21,590 nucleotides of DNA from UBA1479 sp963972065 (GCA_963972065.1 CAXAVJ010000059.1:1-21590); one strand, 5' to 3'; positions 6,088-14,389 are shown, numbered from the stretch's first letter. Notes: a model not told the origin generated them from the letters alone. Translations and numbers: made by a program.

Positions 6088-9045
6088 ATGGTTGAAGTCG
6101 GCTTCGCCACGGTTACGTTGATTCTAGTTCTGGTCCCGGTCTTGGCCGGTCTTGTTGTCATCGGCGGGACGATGCGCTCATCATTCCGCGCCTTGGTCAT
6201 GGTTCCTGTTGCCCTTGCGGTCGGATGCGCTCTCGCCTCTGCCATCCCGTCACCGGCCGCCGCGCAGGTCATCCTCCTCGACACCACCAAGGCGCCGAAG
6301 CAGTCCGCCCCGATCTGCGGCGCCATCGTCAACGGAAAGGAGCTCCCTGCCTGCGGCGGCACCTGGGCCAAATACGAAGGTGCGGCCGTGGCCGAATGCA
6401 AGCCTGGCGCATTCTTCGACGTCGGCAAATGGGAATGCTGGCGCTGTCCGCCGGGATATTACCGCACCGGCGTCGCCGTCACGGAACCCCGTGCCTGCGC
6501 GCGCAAGAACCCGGAAGCCCGCGGCGCATTCGGCCCCGCATCGTTCCGTGGCACACGCTGCCCGGCGGGATCGTTCTACGACCGCGTCCGCGGCGGCGAA
6601 TGCTGGAAATGCCCCGCCGGTTTCAGACGGTCTGCAGCGCATATCGACGCCGGCAATGCCTGTTACGTGCCGGCGTCTGAACAATTCCGCTACGCAATCC
6701 GGAACAATCCTGCTGTTGGCCTGTCCTGCCCCAGCGGTCAATTTTGGGACAGCGTCGATGGCCATTGCTGGAGTTGTCCCGCCGGTTATGCCCGCACTGG
6801 CACCCATGTCCACGATGCCAAGGCCTGCCGACAGGTCATTGCTGAAAAACAAGCCTCCGCAACCCGTGTCGGCCTCGCCAAATGCGAAGATGGTGAATTC
6901 CATGATGACCGCATCCCGGGGGTACAGAATCCCGATACCGGTGGCGGCTGTTGGAAATGTCCTGCGGAATGGGACCGCACGACCTTCCCTGTCGATGGCC
7001 AAGCCGCCTGCGAAAAGGACGGCGGGCTGGAATTTTTCAAGGCGAGCCTCGACTCCGCCGTGTCTTGCCCGGCCGATCAATTTTTCGATTTCATCGGCGT
7101 AAACGACCAGGAATTGCGCAATCTGAAAGGCGCCAATCTGGCGCCGTCGACAGCGAAATCGGCCGCCAGCGGCACCTGCTGGTCATGCCCGGCCAATCAC
7201 AAACGGACCACAAGCCACGTGAAGGCTGGAAATGCCTGCGCCCGCCCGTCCATGGATTGGTATACGGCCCCCTACAAGGAACCCGGTCTGTTCGGCGTCG
7301 AGGGCGCCGAAGCCGCGGTCCTTGAATTGGTGCGTGACCGGCAGGCCGTCGAGATTGCCATCCAGGCGCTTGCCGACGACACCAAGACGCCCGTCGCGCA
7401 ACTGCGCAAAAACTTATGGGAAGAAATCGGTGCCGAGCCGGAAAAAAGCGCGGTCCTGATGGCGATCACCCAGGCTGCCTTGATGGCGGCGATTGAAAGC
7501 CCGCAAAGGGCGACCCCGGGCCAGAAGGCTTTGGTCGCGGGATTTTCCAAATATATGATCGCCCGCCGAACCTATATCGCCCAAGATGCCCTTAACGCCT
7601 ATGACACCTGGGCCCGCTCGGAACAATACCGCCGCACGGGGTCACGGGCGCAGCAAAGCGGCCTTTTCGCCGCCTTGGATACGGGCATCGCGCCGCCCGA
7701 TTTCTATGACGTCATCCATGCCGGGGTATTCGTCGGCTTGGGTGCCGGCATCGGTGTCAGCGCCGGGTACACCGCAGCCATAGCCAACCCCGCCGTTTTC
7801 AAAAAGGTATTTCCCTACAGCAGAAGCCTTGTGAAAGCGGCCTTGAAGAAGGCGGAAATGGCGGCGGAACACGGAACCGGAAAGGTCGCGCAGAAGGTCG
7901 TTGAAAAAGGGCTCCAAGCGACATCAAAAGCAATTCAGCGCATGGCGTCGGTGATGAAGGCGATGAGTTCGATTGGCCCGCAGCTCATCATTACCCTCGC
8001 CATCGAAATCGCGTCACACCAATTCGAAAAGCTGATCGCCATCGAGGAAGCCCGCCCCAAACTGCTGGCCCTTCTGGCCGACGCCAAGCAGCCGCCGCAA
8101 CTGACGCGCATGATCGATTCCGATTCTGGATACGGCATGCTCGCAGGATTCTGGGGGCTCGCCGTCTCCGGCTCCGCGCGGCCGTCGACGGCCGTAACCG
8201 CGGAATTGAAAGCCATTGCCGCTGATGCGCTCGGCCACAACACTGGTCCTGCGACCAACGTCCAGACACCGACAACGGTTATCGACGGGGGCAGCCAGCC
8301 GGTGACCTCCATTCCCAAGCCGTCCAGCAACGAACTAGCCAGCCTATCCCTGGGTAATCTGCAATGGGATCAGATCGACGGCCGCGCCCGTGACATCGCC
8401 GTCGCCACCGACGGCACCGCCTGGGTGATCGGCGACAACAAGGTGCCAGGCGGTTATGGCGTTTATTTTCGCGGCACCAATGCGACAAAGTGGGGAAGCC
8501 TGCCCGGCGGCGCCGTGCGCATCGCCGTGGCCGACACCACGCCCTGGCTGGTCAACGACGGCGGCATCGCCTTCGAGCGCACCGGCACGACCTGGGCCAA
8601 TCGGCCGGTCCTGGCCGGCGGCAAGATCATGAAGGCCGTCGATATCGGCGCCAGCGCCAAGGGTGTGTGGGCCGTGGCGGAACCGACCAAGCAGGGGAGC
8701 TTCGCCGTCTATCGCTGGACCGGCAAGCAATGGCTCCGCGATCAGTCGGCCTGGGGGACCCGCATCACCGTGGACCGCGACGGCAATCCCTGGCTGACCA
8801 ACGCGGCCGGCCAGATCTTCGCCCTGGTCAACGGCAAGTGGCAGCCCTTCAACGGCACGGCACAGGACATCGCGGTGGACGGCTTCGGCGGACCGGCCGT
8901 GGTCGATGCCAAGGGCAAGGTGCAAATCTTCAACCCTGCGACCAACAACTGGGTCGCGACAGGCCGCGACGGCACGGCGGTCGCCATCGGCGGCGGGAAA
9001 ATCTGGCACCTGGGCCCCAAAACTGAGGTGTACCGGCAGAAATAG
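6088..9045 (+). CDS. Exported cysteine-rich / tectonin-like beta-propeller protein (paralogue A)
   Basis: A 985-residue protein, not recognised as a named family overall. From the N-terminus: two hydrophobic segments (about 4-27 and 35-53), the second ending in an AAA-Q cleavage-like site near residue 60. Then come five modules with four cysteines each (104-137, 158-192, 214-247, 266-308, 327-374), following C-x2-G-x-F-x-D...C-W-x-C-P-x-x-x-x-R-T...V...A-C, preceded by Cys77/Cys89. A helical region (about 380-710) has hydrophobic stretches at 547-571 and 629-646. Six tectonin-like propeller repeats follow (about 759-985), such as 'WDQIDGRARDIAVATDGTAWVIG'. ATG 6088 has the strong ribosome site; ATG 6172 would leave a standard signal peptide as in paralogue B. 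Probably periplasmic, surface or secreted. The Cys modules loosely recall GCC2/GCC3 or TNFR-like repeats. Ligand binding by the propeller is likely by family analogy; function unknown. Confidence 0.85.
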   Translation: MVEVGFATVTLILVLVPVLAGLVVIGGTMRSSFRALVMVPVALAVGCALASAIPSPAAAQVILLDTTKAPKQSAPICGAIVNGKELPACGGTWAKYEGAAVAECKPGAFFDVGKWECWRCPPGYYRTGVAVTEPRACARKNPEARGAFGPASFRGTRCPAGSFYDRVRGGECWKCPAGFRRSAAHIDAGNACYVPASEQFRYAIRNNPAVGLSCPSGQFWDSVDGHCWSCPAGYARTGTHVHDAKACRQVIAEKQASATRVGLAKCEDGEFHDDRIPGVQNPDTGGGCWKCPAEWDRTTFPVDGQAACEKDGGLEFFKASLDSAVSCPADQFFDFIGVNDQELRNLKGANLAPSTAKSAASGTCWSCPANHKRTTSHVKAGNACARPSMDWYTAPYKEPGLFGVEGAEAAVLELVRDRQAVEIAIQALADDTKTPVAQLRKNLWEEIGAEPEKSAVLMAITQAALMAAIESPQRATPGQKALVAGFSKYMIARRTYIAQDALNAYDTWARSEQYRRTGSRAQQSGLFAALDTGIAPPDFYDVIHAGVFVGLGAGIGVSAGYTAAIANPAVFKKVFPYSRSLVKAALKKAEMAAEHGTGKVAQKVVEKGLQATSKAIQRMASVMKAMSSIGPQLIITLAIEIASHQFEKLIAIEEARPKLLALLADAKQPPQLTRMIDSDSGYGMLAGFWGLAVSGSARPSTAVTAELKAIAADALGHNTGPATNVQTPTTVIDGGSQPVTSIPKPSSNELASLSLGNLQWDQIDGRARDIAVATDGTAWVIGDNKVPGGYGVYFRGTNATKWGSLPGGAVRIAVADTTPWLVNDGGIAFERTGTTWANRPVLAGGKIMKAVDIGASAKGVWAVAEPTKQGSFAVYRWTGKQWLRDQSAWGTRITVDRDGNPWLTNAAGQIFALVNGKWQPFNGTAQDIAVDGFGGPAVVDAKGKVQIFNPATNNWVATGRDGTAVAIGGGKIWHLGPKTEVYRQK
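8641..8670 (+). repeat. 30-bp segment identical in paralogues A and B (copy in A)
   Basis: These 30 bases, encoding DIGASAKGVW in the third propeller repeat, are identical to the reverse complement of 9508-9537 in paralogue B. Both genes are read in the same frame here. Flanking bases on both sides differ at once. Confidence 0.9.
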
Positions 9046-9072
9046 ACGGCCGCCGGCCACTGTCCCATAACA

Positions 9073-9101
9073 TGCCGGCGGCCCGCCACGGGCCGCCGGC
9101 A
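9073..9101. terminator. Hairpin between the convergent paralogues, possible bidirectional terminator
   Basis: A perfect 13-bp stem (TGCCGGCGGCCCG 9073-9085 with CGGGCCGCCGGCA 9089-9101) with a 3-nt loop sits in the 96-bp gap between the stop codons of paralogues A and B. Its symmetry and position suit both directions. There is no T-run on either side, so termination may need Rho or the hairpin may stabilise the 3' ends. Confidence 0.6.
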
Positions 9102-9141
9102 GTATATGAGCATCATCATCGTGGAATGAGCGCCGGGCAGC

Positions 9142-11652
9142 CTAGTTAAACTGATAGGTTTCGTTTGATTTGGAAACCCGCCACACCTGGCCACCACCGA
9201 CGCCGATGGCGACGGAATCCTTGTCGTCGGAAATTCGGTCCCAATCGCGCTTTGTGCCATTGAACACGAACACGCCGCCGCTCGTGCCGACGACGTATGC
9301 CGCGCCGCGCGCATCGACCGCCACATCCGTGGCGGCGCCCGGAAGCTTATGCCACTTCAAGTTATTGGTGTGGACGTAGATCTGGCCTACCTTGGTCACG
9401 ATCCAGGGGCGGCCGTCCTCATCGACGTCAATCCGCTGAGCCTTACCCCCAAAAAGCTTCCAGGTATTGCCGGCGCGTTGATAAATCTTTTCATCGACGC
9501 CGATGATCCACACACCCTTGGCGCTGGCGCCGATATCTTGCGCGGCGGGACCCGGAACCTTCTTCCAGCCTTTACCCGACTGGACGAAAATCATGCCCTG
9601 GTCGTTCACCACCCAAGCCTCGGTGCCGGAAGCCGCAATGCGAGTTGCGGCGCCGGACAACTTGGTCCACCGGTCGGCCGTCTTGGCGCGGCTGAAGATT
9701 TCGTATCCGCCGCCCACCTTTTTCACACCGATCGCATAGATTGTGCCGTCGGAGCCGACCGCAACATCATGGGCCGCACCATCAACCTTCTCCCAGCTCG
9801 GCGCGCTGCCCGATGCCCTGCTCACGACCACGCGGTCGCCTTCCAAGGTCACGCTCGGCACCGTGGGAACATCCACGACGACGTTCGTGCCATTCACGTT
9901 GATGGTCGCCGTATTGCCCGTCGACGACGGCGTCGGCATCAGCGCGGCCCAGGTGCGGGCGTTCGGCTTCACCGGTTCCTGGGTCATCAGCGCCCAGTTG
10001 GCCGCAACCTCGGTCCGCCCGTCATCGGTCAACAGAAGGCGGGCCAAATTAACAGGCTGCTGCGCGGTTTGCAGGGCATCGTTGACGATGGATTCCTGCT
10101 TGTTCTGCTGCAGGGCAATGTCGGTTGCCATGCTCGCGATAATCGACGCGGCCGTCATGATGATCATCGGAGCGGCAACGGCGCCCGTTACGCCCGCGGT
10201 AGAGGCCGCCCCCGTCCTCGCCACGGTCTGTAACGCCGTCGAGAGACTTTTTCGGAATGGCAGTATTGTCCTGGCCATGGTCAGCGTGAATTTGGAGACC
10301 GCGGGTGATGCAGCCGAAAGTGCATGTGCCCCCATAAAGGTCATCGCGATGGCCGCCGCCGGCCCCAGATGCATGACTTGGGCGACCAGGCCCCTCATAT
10401 CCGGCGGCGCGACGCCCGTATCGTAGACATTGACCATATTGTTCCCGCGCGACGCGGTCAGCGCCTGCTGGCCACGGACCCAACTGTCCCAGACGTTCTT
10501 CATTTCCGACGCGGACAATTGGCGTGATTGCTGAACGTAAACCGCCAGGTAGTCCAACAAATCTCGCTCAGGCTTGGTCTTCGCCCCGTTTTTAACCAGG
10601 TTGAAAACATAATCGTAGGTAACGGCCATCAGGATCGGCGAACTCTCAGGCGCCGTCCGGATCAGTTCCCAGGCGTCGGCTGCATACTTTTCGCCTTCGG
10701 ATTTGTTGAAATTGCTTTCCTTGATGAATTTGGCGATGGCGGCGTCGATCCCCTTGCGCTCCAGAATCACCTGGGCCGCGATCTCGTGACCGCCAGGCAG
10801 GGCAAACAAGCCGTTCGGCGTACGCTTGGCCGCTTCCCAGCGCATGTTGGTGTACTCGCAGGCCTGATTCGTCTTAACGCCGGAGACCGACCGGACCGAA
10901 TTCTCAGGGCATGACCAACACGTTCCCCCATCGATGAAATCAAAGTGCTCACCGGCCTTACAGGTCAACGCGGCTTCTTTGTTCGCCGCCCTCAACTCTT
11001 CATTGCGGAAACAAGCGTTGTGTCCGGTCACCGCGGCGGCGGTGCGGCGGAAACCTGTGGGACAGGTATAGCAGCCGCCGTTGGGGTCGGGGAACGTCCC
11101 TTCGGCGCAGACCCGGTCGATGAATTCCGCCCGGCGCGCCGACGCAAATGCCTTGCCGCAGGCATCCCATGCGTCCACCGCGGACAGGGTGCGGCCGTAC
11201 CCGGACGGACAGGCCCAGCATTCCCCGCCGTTGCGGCCATCCTTGAAGGATCCGTTCGGGCAGGATTTGTGGTTGCCGATTCGTTTTGCGTATTTGTATT
11301 CAGCCCTGATCTCTCTGGAACAAGCCTGCGGGGTATCGACCGCGAACCCCGTTCGGTTAAATCCGTTTGGGCAGGTGAAACAAGACCATGTTCCGATATC
11401 GAAGAACGAGCCCTTCGGGCATTTCCCGACCGCCTTGCCGGTTTTCGTCGCCTTGGCGAAACCGCAGGGCGGCAAGACGTTTCCCGTGCGCAAATCCATC
11501 GCGCCGCAAATCGCATGGCCCTGGGAAAAACCTACCTGTGTCTGTTGCGCCGATGCATTGGACGGATTCACCGTACCAGCGAACGCGACCAGGGCCAGCA
11601 ACGCCCCCCGCGCCAAGATGGGGAAAAGTACAAACTTGAAAAGAATCCTCAT
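9142..11652 (-). CDS. Exported cysteine-rich / tectonin-like beta-propeller protein (paralogue B)
   Basis: An 836-residue protein with the same architecture as paralogue A. The N-terminus MRILFKFVLFPILARGALLA is a clear signal peptide ending near 'SNASAQ' (residues 31-36). Four four-cysteine modules follow (78-111, 131-165, 182-214, 231-265), for example 'CPKGSFFDIGTWSCFTCPNG', so one module fewer than A. The helical middle (about 270-570) keeps 'YDTGVAPPDM' (A has 'LDTGIAPPDF') and has hydrophobic stretches at 430-452 and 490-514. Six tectonin-like propeller repeats occupy about 619-834, starting 'WEKVDGAAHDVAVGSDGTIYAIG'. The ATG at 11652 is chosen for its Shine-Dalgarno GAGGAA and its signal peptide; the open frame runs upstream to 11805 without either. 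It follows an AraC-type gene on the same strand after 274 bp and faces paralogue A. Function unknown; export and ligand binding are inferences. Confidence 0.87.
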   Translation of the reverse strand: MRILFKFVLFPILARGALLALVAFAGTVNPSNASAQQTQVGFSQGHAICGAMDLRTGNVLPPCGFAKATKTGKAVGKCPKGSFFDIGTWSCFTCPNGFNRTGFAVDTPQACSREIRAEYKYAKRIGNHKSCPNGSFKDGRNGGECWACPSGYGRTLSAVDAWDACGKAFASARRAEFIDRVCAEGTFPDPNGGCYTCPTGFRRTAAAVTGHNACFRNEELRAANKEAALTCKAGEHFDFIDGGTCWSCPENSVRSVSGVKTNQACEYTNMRWEAAKRTPNGLFALPGGHEIAAQVILERKGIDAAIAKFIKESNFNKSEGEKYAADAWELIRTAPESSPILMAVTYDYVFNLVKNGAKTKPERDLLDYLAVYVQQSRQLSASEMKNVWDSWVRGQQALTASRGNNMVNVYDTGVAPPDMRGLVAQVMHLGPAAAIAMTFMGAHALSAASPAVSKFTLTMARTILPFRKSLSTALQTVARTGAASTAGVTGAVAAPMIIMTAASIIASMATDIALQQNKQESIVNDALQTAQQPVNLARLLLTDDGRTEVAANWALMTQEPVKPNARTWAALMPTPSSTGNTATINVNGTNVVVDVPTVPSVTLEGDRVVVSRASGSAPSWEKVDGAAHDVAVGSDGTIYAIGVKKVGGGYEIFSRAKTADRWTKLSGAATRIAASGTEAWVVNDQGMIFVQSGKGWKKVPGPAAQDIGASAKGVWIIGVDEKIYQRAGNTWKLFGGKAQRIDVDEDGRPWIVTKVGQIYVHTNNLKWHKLPGAATDVAVDARGAAYVVGTSGGVFVFNGTKRDWDRISDDKDSVAIGVGGGQVWRVSKSNETYQFN
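9508..9537 (-). repeat. 30-bp segment identical in paralogues A and B (copy in B)
   Basis: Reverse-complement twin of 8641-8670, again coding for DIGASAKGVW in the third propeller repeat. Neighbouring propeller repeats of the two genes differ clearly at the DNA level. Confidence 0.9.
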
Positions 11653-11823
11653 CGGCCGTTCCTCAATTCTCAATATCGCGTCTTGTTTCACCACTGCCCG
11701 CATCCTGCGGCGCCAAAACCGGTGGGCTTTCGTTCTTCGCCCCCCGAAAGAAAAACTGTCGGTAGACGTCACGCCGCACCGCATGTCCTTCAGGACGGAA
11801 GGCATGGTCCGATCAGAAGCACC

Positions 11824-11835
11824 TTAATGCATTAA
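11824..11835. promoter_or_regulatory. 12-bp perfect palindrome upstream of paralogue B
   Basis: TTAATGCATTAA, an AT-rich perfect palindrome about 170 bp before the start of paralogue B, in the 274-bp gap (11653-11926) below the AraC-type gene. A 7-bp inverted repeat TAAAGGC (11833-11839) / GCCTTTA (11870-11876) overlaps it. It could be an operator for paralogue B or part of a weak 3' structure of the AraC-type gene. No convincing -35/-10 pair was found in the gap, and nothing else codes there. Confidence 0.3.
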
Positions 11836-11926
11836 AGGCAGGCTGGAGAATGCGCACGGCATGTTTCAGGCCTTTATTCGGCGCTTTTCGGATACTGAAT
11901 ACAGTTTGTGGATACGGCGGCGAAAC

Positions 11927-12910
11927 TCAAACGCGCTTTCGGACCGTTTCCGAGGGTAATTCGCCGAATTGGTGGCGATAAATTTCGGCAAATCGTCCCA
12001 TATGGCCAAACCCCCAGGCCCGGGCGATTTGCGCGATGGTCGCCCCATCCTCACCGCCGTTACGCAATGCGCTGTGAACCCGTTTCAGCCGGACAAGCCG
12101 CAGATAGGCCATGGGCGACATGCCATAGACGTCCTTGAAGACGTTTTGCACGGTTCGATAGCCGCATCCGGCCGCCGCGGCAATATCGGCGACGCCTAGC
12201 GCCGTATGGGCATGGGCATGAATGTAATCCCGCGCTTTCTTGACATGGTGGGGCAAGGCCACCCGCGTTGCACAATCCGCAATTGCGTCGGAAAAATTGT
12301 TGGGCAACAACGTCAGGATTTGGGTCAGAAGCAATTCTTCCATCTGCCGGGCAAGGATCGGATTGTCCATTTCCCGAAGCGGGCCATCCAAGGCGTTCGC
12401 GACAAAATGCACCGTATTGCGGAACTGACGCCCGCCCGGGGTCGTCATATCGATCCCCTGATCGAACATCACCGGGGTTGCCCCCACATCGGCGCCGATC
12501 ACCGAATGGGCATGTCGGCGCACCCGCTCTTTCGACATCGGCAGGGCGAACCCCGAAAGTCCCTCCTGCGTCACCATGATCGACTTGGACAAGTCTCGTA
12601 CGACACCCTGCGTCGTGGAGAAGTCCATTTCCGTGTTGCCGCGGCGCAAGTTGCCGCCACCGCCCGTCACCACATAGAACAACAGCCCGTCGTCCCCCTC
12701 CTCTCCGGAGGAAACGTCGATCCGAACGTCACCGTACCCAAAATGCAGAAGATTGAGTTCCCCGAACGACGCCACGGCGATTCTGGCGGACAAAGCGGTT
12801 CTGTCACCGCGAACGTCTAATTGATGCCGCCCCGCCAATCCCGCAACGGCGTCACGTAGTTCGTCCATATCATCGGTCGCCATGACCGTATGATTGTCCA
12901 AATAGGCCAC
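11927..12910 (-). CDS. AraC-family transcriptional regulator with AraC-binding-like N-terminal domain
   Basis: A 327-residue regulator. The C-terminal third has the AraC double helix-turn-helix ('ALGVADIAAAAGCGYRTVQNVFKDVYGMSPMAYLRLVRLKRVHSAL' then 'ATIAQIARAWGFGHMGRFAEIYRHQFGELPSETVRKR'). The N-terminal two thirds ('LNLLHFGYGDVRIDVSSGEE...LLFYVVTGGGG...DMTTPGG') look like the AraC-binding-like domain found with regulators of aromatic and amine catabolism. The frame starts at GTG 12910, with GGAGGAGG (12922-12915) just upstream; using its first GGAGG the spacing is 7 nt, and the next in-frame ATG (12883) is too far from it. It lies upstream of paralogue B on the same strand and is the likely regulator of B. 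It belongs to a different AraC subgroup from the regulator beside paralogue A. Confidence 0.9.
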   Translation of the reverse strand: MAYLDNHTVMATDDMDELRDAVAGLAGRHQLDVRGDRTALSARIAVASFGELNLLHFGYGDVRIDVSSGEEGDDGLLFYVVTGGGGNLRRGNTEMDFSTTQGVVRDLSKSIMVTQEGLSGFALPMSKERVRRHAHSVIGADVGATPVMFDQGIDMTTPGGRQFRNTVHFVANALDGPLREMDNPILARQMEELLLTQILTLLPNNFSDAIADCATRVALPHHVKKARDYIHAHAHTALGVADIAAAAGCGYRTVQNVFKDVYGMSPMAYLRLVRLKRVHSALRNGGEDGATIAQIARAWGFGHMGRFAEIYRHQFGELPSETVRKRV

Positions 12911-12914
12911 ATAG

Positions 12915-12922
12915 CCTCCTCC
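12915..12922 (-). promoter_or_regulatory. Ribosome binding site supporting the GTG start of the second AraC-type gene
   Basis: GGAGGAGG on the minus strand immediately before GTG 12910. An overlapping ATG at 12912 is in another frame, so GTG is the only start consistent with this site and the protein. Confidence 0.65.
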
Positions 12923-13149
12923 GGCCCGTCATTCGGGGCCGCCTTTTCATGTGGCGTTCAAACCGGCTAGCGAATTGCGTTACACAATATACGTTCCGGC
13001 GCAGTTCGGGAATGATGGGCATCACTGTCGTTCATCCCCCCTGCCCTTGCACGAAGCCCCTTGGGCCGAGGTGAGCGGCGAGACGTCGCCCCAGTCAGCC
13101 TGGTGGCGCGGCGGGCTTTGGTCCAGACAGGTTCATGATGCGTGCGTGG

Positions 13150-14382
13150 TCATTTCCGTTCGATGACGAACTGGCCAACGTCAATAATCCCTGTCTCGAA
13201 ACCTGCTTCGCAATAGGCCATGTAATAGCGCCACATACGATAGAAGCGGTTGTCGAAACCTAATTTACTAATCTCGTGCCAGTTTTCTTGGAACCCGTGA
13301 TGCCAGCGCCGCATGGTCTCGGCATAGGAAGACCCGAAGAAGAATCGGTCCGTGATGGTGAGGCCGCGTTCAGCGACGACTGCGGTGAAGGCTTCCGGGC
13401 TGGGCAGCATGCCGCCAGGGAATATGTAGCGTTGGACAAAATCCGGATCACGACGGTAGGCGCGGAAATGGTCATCATCGATGGTGATGATCTGCAACGC
13501 CGCCTTGCCGCCCGGTTTCAATAATGCTTTCAGCTGCTCCAGATAGATCCGCCAATAGGGCTCGCCCACGGCTTCGAACATTTCGATCGAGACAATTTTG
13601 TCATACTCACCCGTAATTTCGCGGTAGTCCTGAACCCTGATCTCGACCCGATCCATCAGGCCGGCGCGGTCCATGCGCTCCCGTGCATAGGATGCCTGTT
13701 CGGCCGATAATGTCAGGCACAAAACTTGGCAACCGAACTCCTGGGCGGCGATCTCGGCGAAGCCGCCCCAGCCGCAACCGATTTCGAGTACCCGGTCGCC
13801 AGGCCGAAGATCAAGCGCGGCCGCGATCCGCAGATACTTGTCCCTTTGCGCCGTCGCCATAGGCGTATCCATGCAGGTAAACAGGGCCGACGAATAGGTC
13901 ATGGTCTCGTCCAGCCACAGGCCATAGAAGTCATTGCCGAGATCATAATGGGCCGCGATATTGCGCCGGCTGCCTTTCGGCGTGTTGGCACGAAGCCCGT
14001 GGCGGATGCGGTTCAAAAAGCTGACGATGCCCGGACGCCCAAGCGCCCCTGAAACTGCTGGCCGATTGAGCGCACCAAAGGTCAACAATGTCGACAAATC
14101 GGGAGTTTCCCATTCGCCGGCCATATAGCCTTCGGCAAACCCGATGTCACCGGCGAACAACAGCCTAATAACAACATCCAAATCCTTGATCGTCAGCATT
14201 GCGTGGGGGCCAGGGGTGGCCCCTTCGAAGTCCTTCCGGGCGCCAGACGGAAATTCGATGGTCAACCGGCCAGCGGCGAGTTTCTCCGCCCAGCGCATCA
14301 CGAGGCGTTCGCGAAACCCGGAACGGTGGACCTGATCAGTGTTCTCAATACCGAACAATGTGCGTGAGGGTGGTGTGTCCAT
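13150..14382 (-). CDS. Cyclopropane-fatty-acid-synthase-like SAM-dependent methyltransferase
   Basis: A 410-residue member of the CFA/mycolic-acid methyltransferase family, which transfers a one-carbon unit from SAM to the double bond of phospholipid acyl chains at the inner membrane. The SAM-binding motif 'VLEIGCGWGGFAE' is at 198-210, and 'DETMTYSSALF' (158-168), 'IEMFEAVGE' (266-274) and 'YMAYCEAGF' near the C-terminus are family blocks. Compared with E. coli Cfa, the bicarbonate-site Cys139 is Ser165 and His266 is Gln297, while Glu239 is kept (Glu270). This suggests a methyl-transferring or otherwise divergent subfamily rather than a classical cyclopropane synthase. ATG 14382 lies 7 bp after the DUF1365 stop; the ribosome site is weak, implying coupling. 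Last gene of the FAD oxidoreductase / DUF1365 / methyltransferase operon. Confidence 0.9.
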   Translation of the reverse strand: MDTPPSRTLFGIENTDQVHRSGFRERLVMRWAEKLAAGRLTIEFPSGARKDFEGATPGPHAMLTIKDLDVVIRLLFAGDIGFAEGYMAGEWETPDLSTLLTFGALNRPAVSGALGRPGIVSFLNRIRHGLRANTPKGSRRNIAAHYDLGNDFYGLWLDETMTYSSALFTCMDTPMATAQRDKYLRIAAALDLRPGDRVLEIGCGWGGFAEIAAQEFGCQVLCLTLSAEQASYARERMDRAGLMDRVEIRVQDYREITGEYDKIVSIEMFEAVGEPYWRIYLEQLKALLKPGGKAALQIITIDDDHFRAYRRDPDFVQRYIFPGGMLPSPEAFTAVVAERGLTITDRFFFGSSYAETMRRWHHGFQENWHEISKLGFDNRFYRMWRYYMAYCEAGFETGIIDVGQFVIERK

Positions 14383-14389
14383 GGATTTC

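Noticed and set aside
5903..6121. 72-codon plus-strand ORF in the gap before paralogue A
   Set aside because: No ribosome site and no similarity recognised; it overlaps the strong ribosome site and start of gene A in another frame, so it is treated as leader.
8344..9060. 238-codon minus-strand ORF
   Set aside because: Antisense to the propeller of paralogue A; its repetitiveness only mirrors the propeller repeats.
10945..11835. 296-codon plus-strand ORF
   Set aside because: Antisense to the Cys-module region of paralogue B, which has a signal peptide and repeated modules.
12951..13166. 71-codon plus-strand ORF between the second AraC gene and the methyltransferase
   Set aside because: Spans the promoter region of the AraC gene and the 3' end of the methyltransferase; no domain or ribosome site. 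The gap holds only an AT-rich patch (about 12981-12991).
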